DNA from: CAZPUI01 sp964415525
Lineage (GTDB): Bacteria; Acidobacteriota; Holophagae; Holophagales; Holophagaceae
Length of the DNA stretch: 22,128 nt
Reading direction: 5' to 3'
Assembly (NCBI GenBank): GCA_964415525.1
Contig: CAYQAS010000070.1
Location: 1 to 22,128 of the forward strand
How positions within the stretch are numbered: position 1 is the stretch's first letter; each line of letters begins with the position of its first letter. Position numbers and translations under genes: made by a program. Below the pieces are notes generated by a model that saw nothing but the letters and a program-made list of their open reading frames with translations, was not told where the DNA came from and ran no database searches. Positions 21,895-22,128 of this stretch are shown here, piece by piece.

Positions 21895-22128
21895 ATGAGT
21901 CAGGAATTGCTCGACCTCGTCGCTGAACATGGCACGCCGCTGTTCATCTTTGATCACCAGCAGCTGCGGGCGAACTACCGTCGGTTCAAGCAGAACCTGC
22001 CGCGGGTGCAGTGCTACTTCGCCATCAAGGCCAACAACCATCCTGAAATGGTGAAGACGCTCTTTGAGGAAGGCGCCAGCTTCGACGTGGCCTCCTGGAA
22101 CGAGTTCATGACGGTCTACGCGAACATC
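21895..22128 (+). CDS. PLP-dependent ornithine/arginine/lysine-type decarboxylase, N-terminal part (3' truncated by window)
   Basis: The first 78 codons of a fold-type III (alanine-racemase-like) decarboxylase are visible. TPLFIFDHQQLRANY is the usual start of the barrel. YFAIKANNHP contains the PLP lysine at residue 45, and GASFDVASWNEF follows as in ornithine and diaminopimelate decarboxylases. The wording is closer to ornithine-type enzymes (KANNxPE, SFDVAS) than to LysA, but the specificity region lies beyond the window. The ATG has GGAGA 4 nt upstream. It follows the deoxyhypusine-synthase-like gene in the same direction; ornithine decarboxylase would provide putrescine for that enzyme. 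Confidence 0.85.
   Translation, partial: MSQELLDLVAEHGTPLFIFDHQQLRANYRRFKQNLPRVQCYFAIKANNHPEMVKTLFEEGASFDVASWNEFMTVYANI

Noticed and set aside
1..22128. CRISPR arrays, tRNAs, prophage, transposons or defence systems
   Set aside because: No spaced repeats, cloverleaf sequences, integrases, transposases or known defence proteins were seen. The only repeats are the domain triplication and the CACGGAG element.

Overview
The window (about 63-65% GC by eye) looks like a chromosomal segment of a Gram-negative, respiratory, facultatively anaerobic bacterium. LpxD, an OmpP1/FadL-type porin, lipoproteins with Lgt, a two-gene NrfHA ammonifying nitrite reductase, a tryptophanase, an ADP-forming acyl-CoA synthetase and a deoxyhypusine-synthase homologue next to a decarboxylase together suggest an acidobacterium of the Holophaga/Geothrix type. 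That placement is inferred from protein character, not from a database search. Start sites are mostly GGAG/GGAGG followed 5-7 nt later by ATG, GTG or TTG. There is no integrase, transposase, CRISPR array, tRNA or rRNA, so this is a core-like region.

Layout. 1-534: 3' end of clpA. 539-2865: nrfHA with an FNR-type box upstream and a strong hairpin downstream. 2887-6353: envelope genes, comprising a seven-repeat FG-GAP lipoprotein (-), a membrane-anchored rhodanese fold with no cysteine (-), an Ig-like lipoprotein (+) and a DUF3667 membrane protein (+). A palindrome sits in the divergent gap at 4642-4729. 6530-8686 (-): RluA/RluD pseudouridine synthase and lgt. 8731-9690 (+): lpxD. 9699-12635 (-): a 7TM-PAS-like-GGDEF diguanylate cyclase and an OmpP1/FadL porin, separated by a 14-bp hairpin that nearly touches the cyclase start codon. 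12854-14224 (-): tryptophanase, preceded by a 20-codon leader ORF and a palindrome.

14225-15067 is the largest gene-free stretch. It holds the tnaA leader on the minus strand. On the plus strand it holds an orphan intrinsic terminator whose 5' arm can instead pair with an element 150 nt upstream that also flanks a set of nested helices. This is the best candidate in the window for an undescribed structured RNA or attenuator. 15068-15796 (+) is a periplasmic beta-carbonic anhydrase. 16075-18222 (-) is an ADP-forming acyl-CoA synthetase with its domains in the order beta then alpha. 18581-19591 (-) is a secreted protein of three DUF3395-like repeats. 19825-20322 (+) is coaD with a TTG start. 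20496-22128 (+) is a deoxyhypusine-synthase-like gene and the start of a PLP decarboxylase, probably a polyamine unit, split by a CACGGAG-type inverted repeat.

Functional themes are nitrite ammonification under probable FNR/CRP-family control, envelope biogenesis (Lgt, LpxD, lipoproteins, porin), amino-acid fermentation with substrate-level ATP formation (TnaA, acyl-CoA synthetase) and polyamine synthesis. All motif positions and pairings were read by eye; no homology search or folding program was run.
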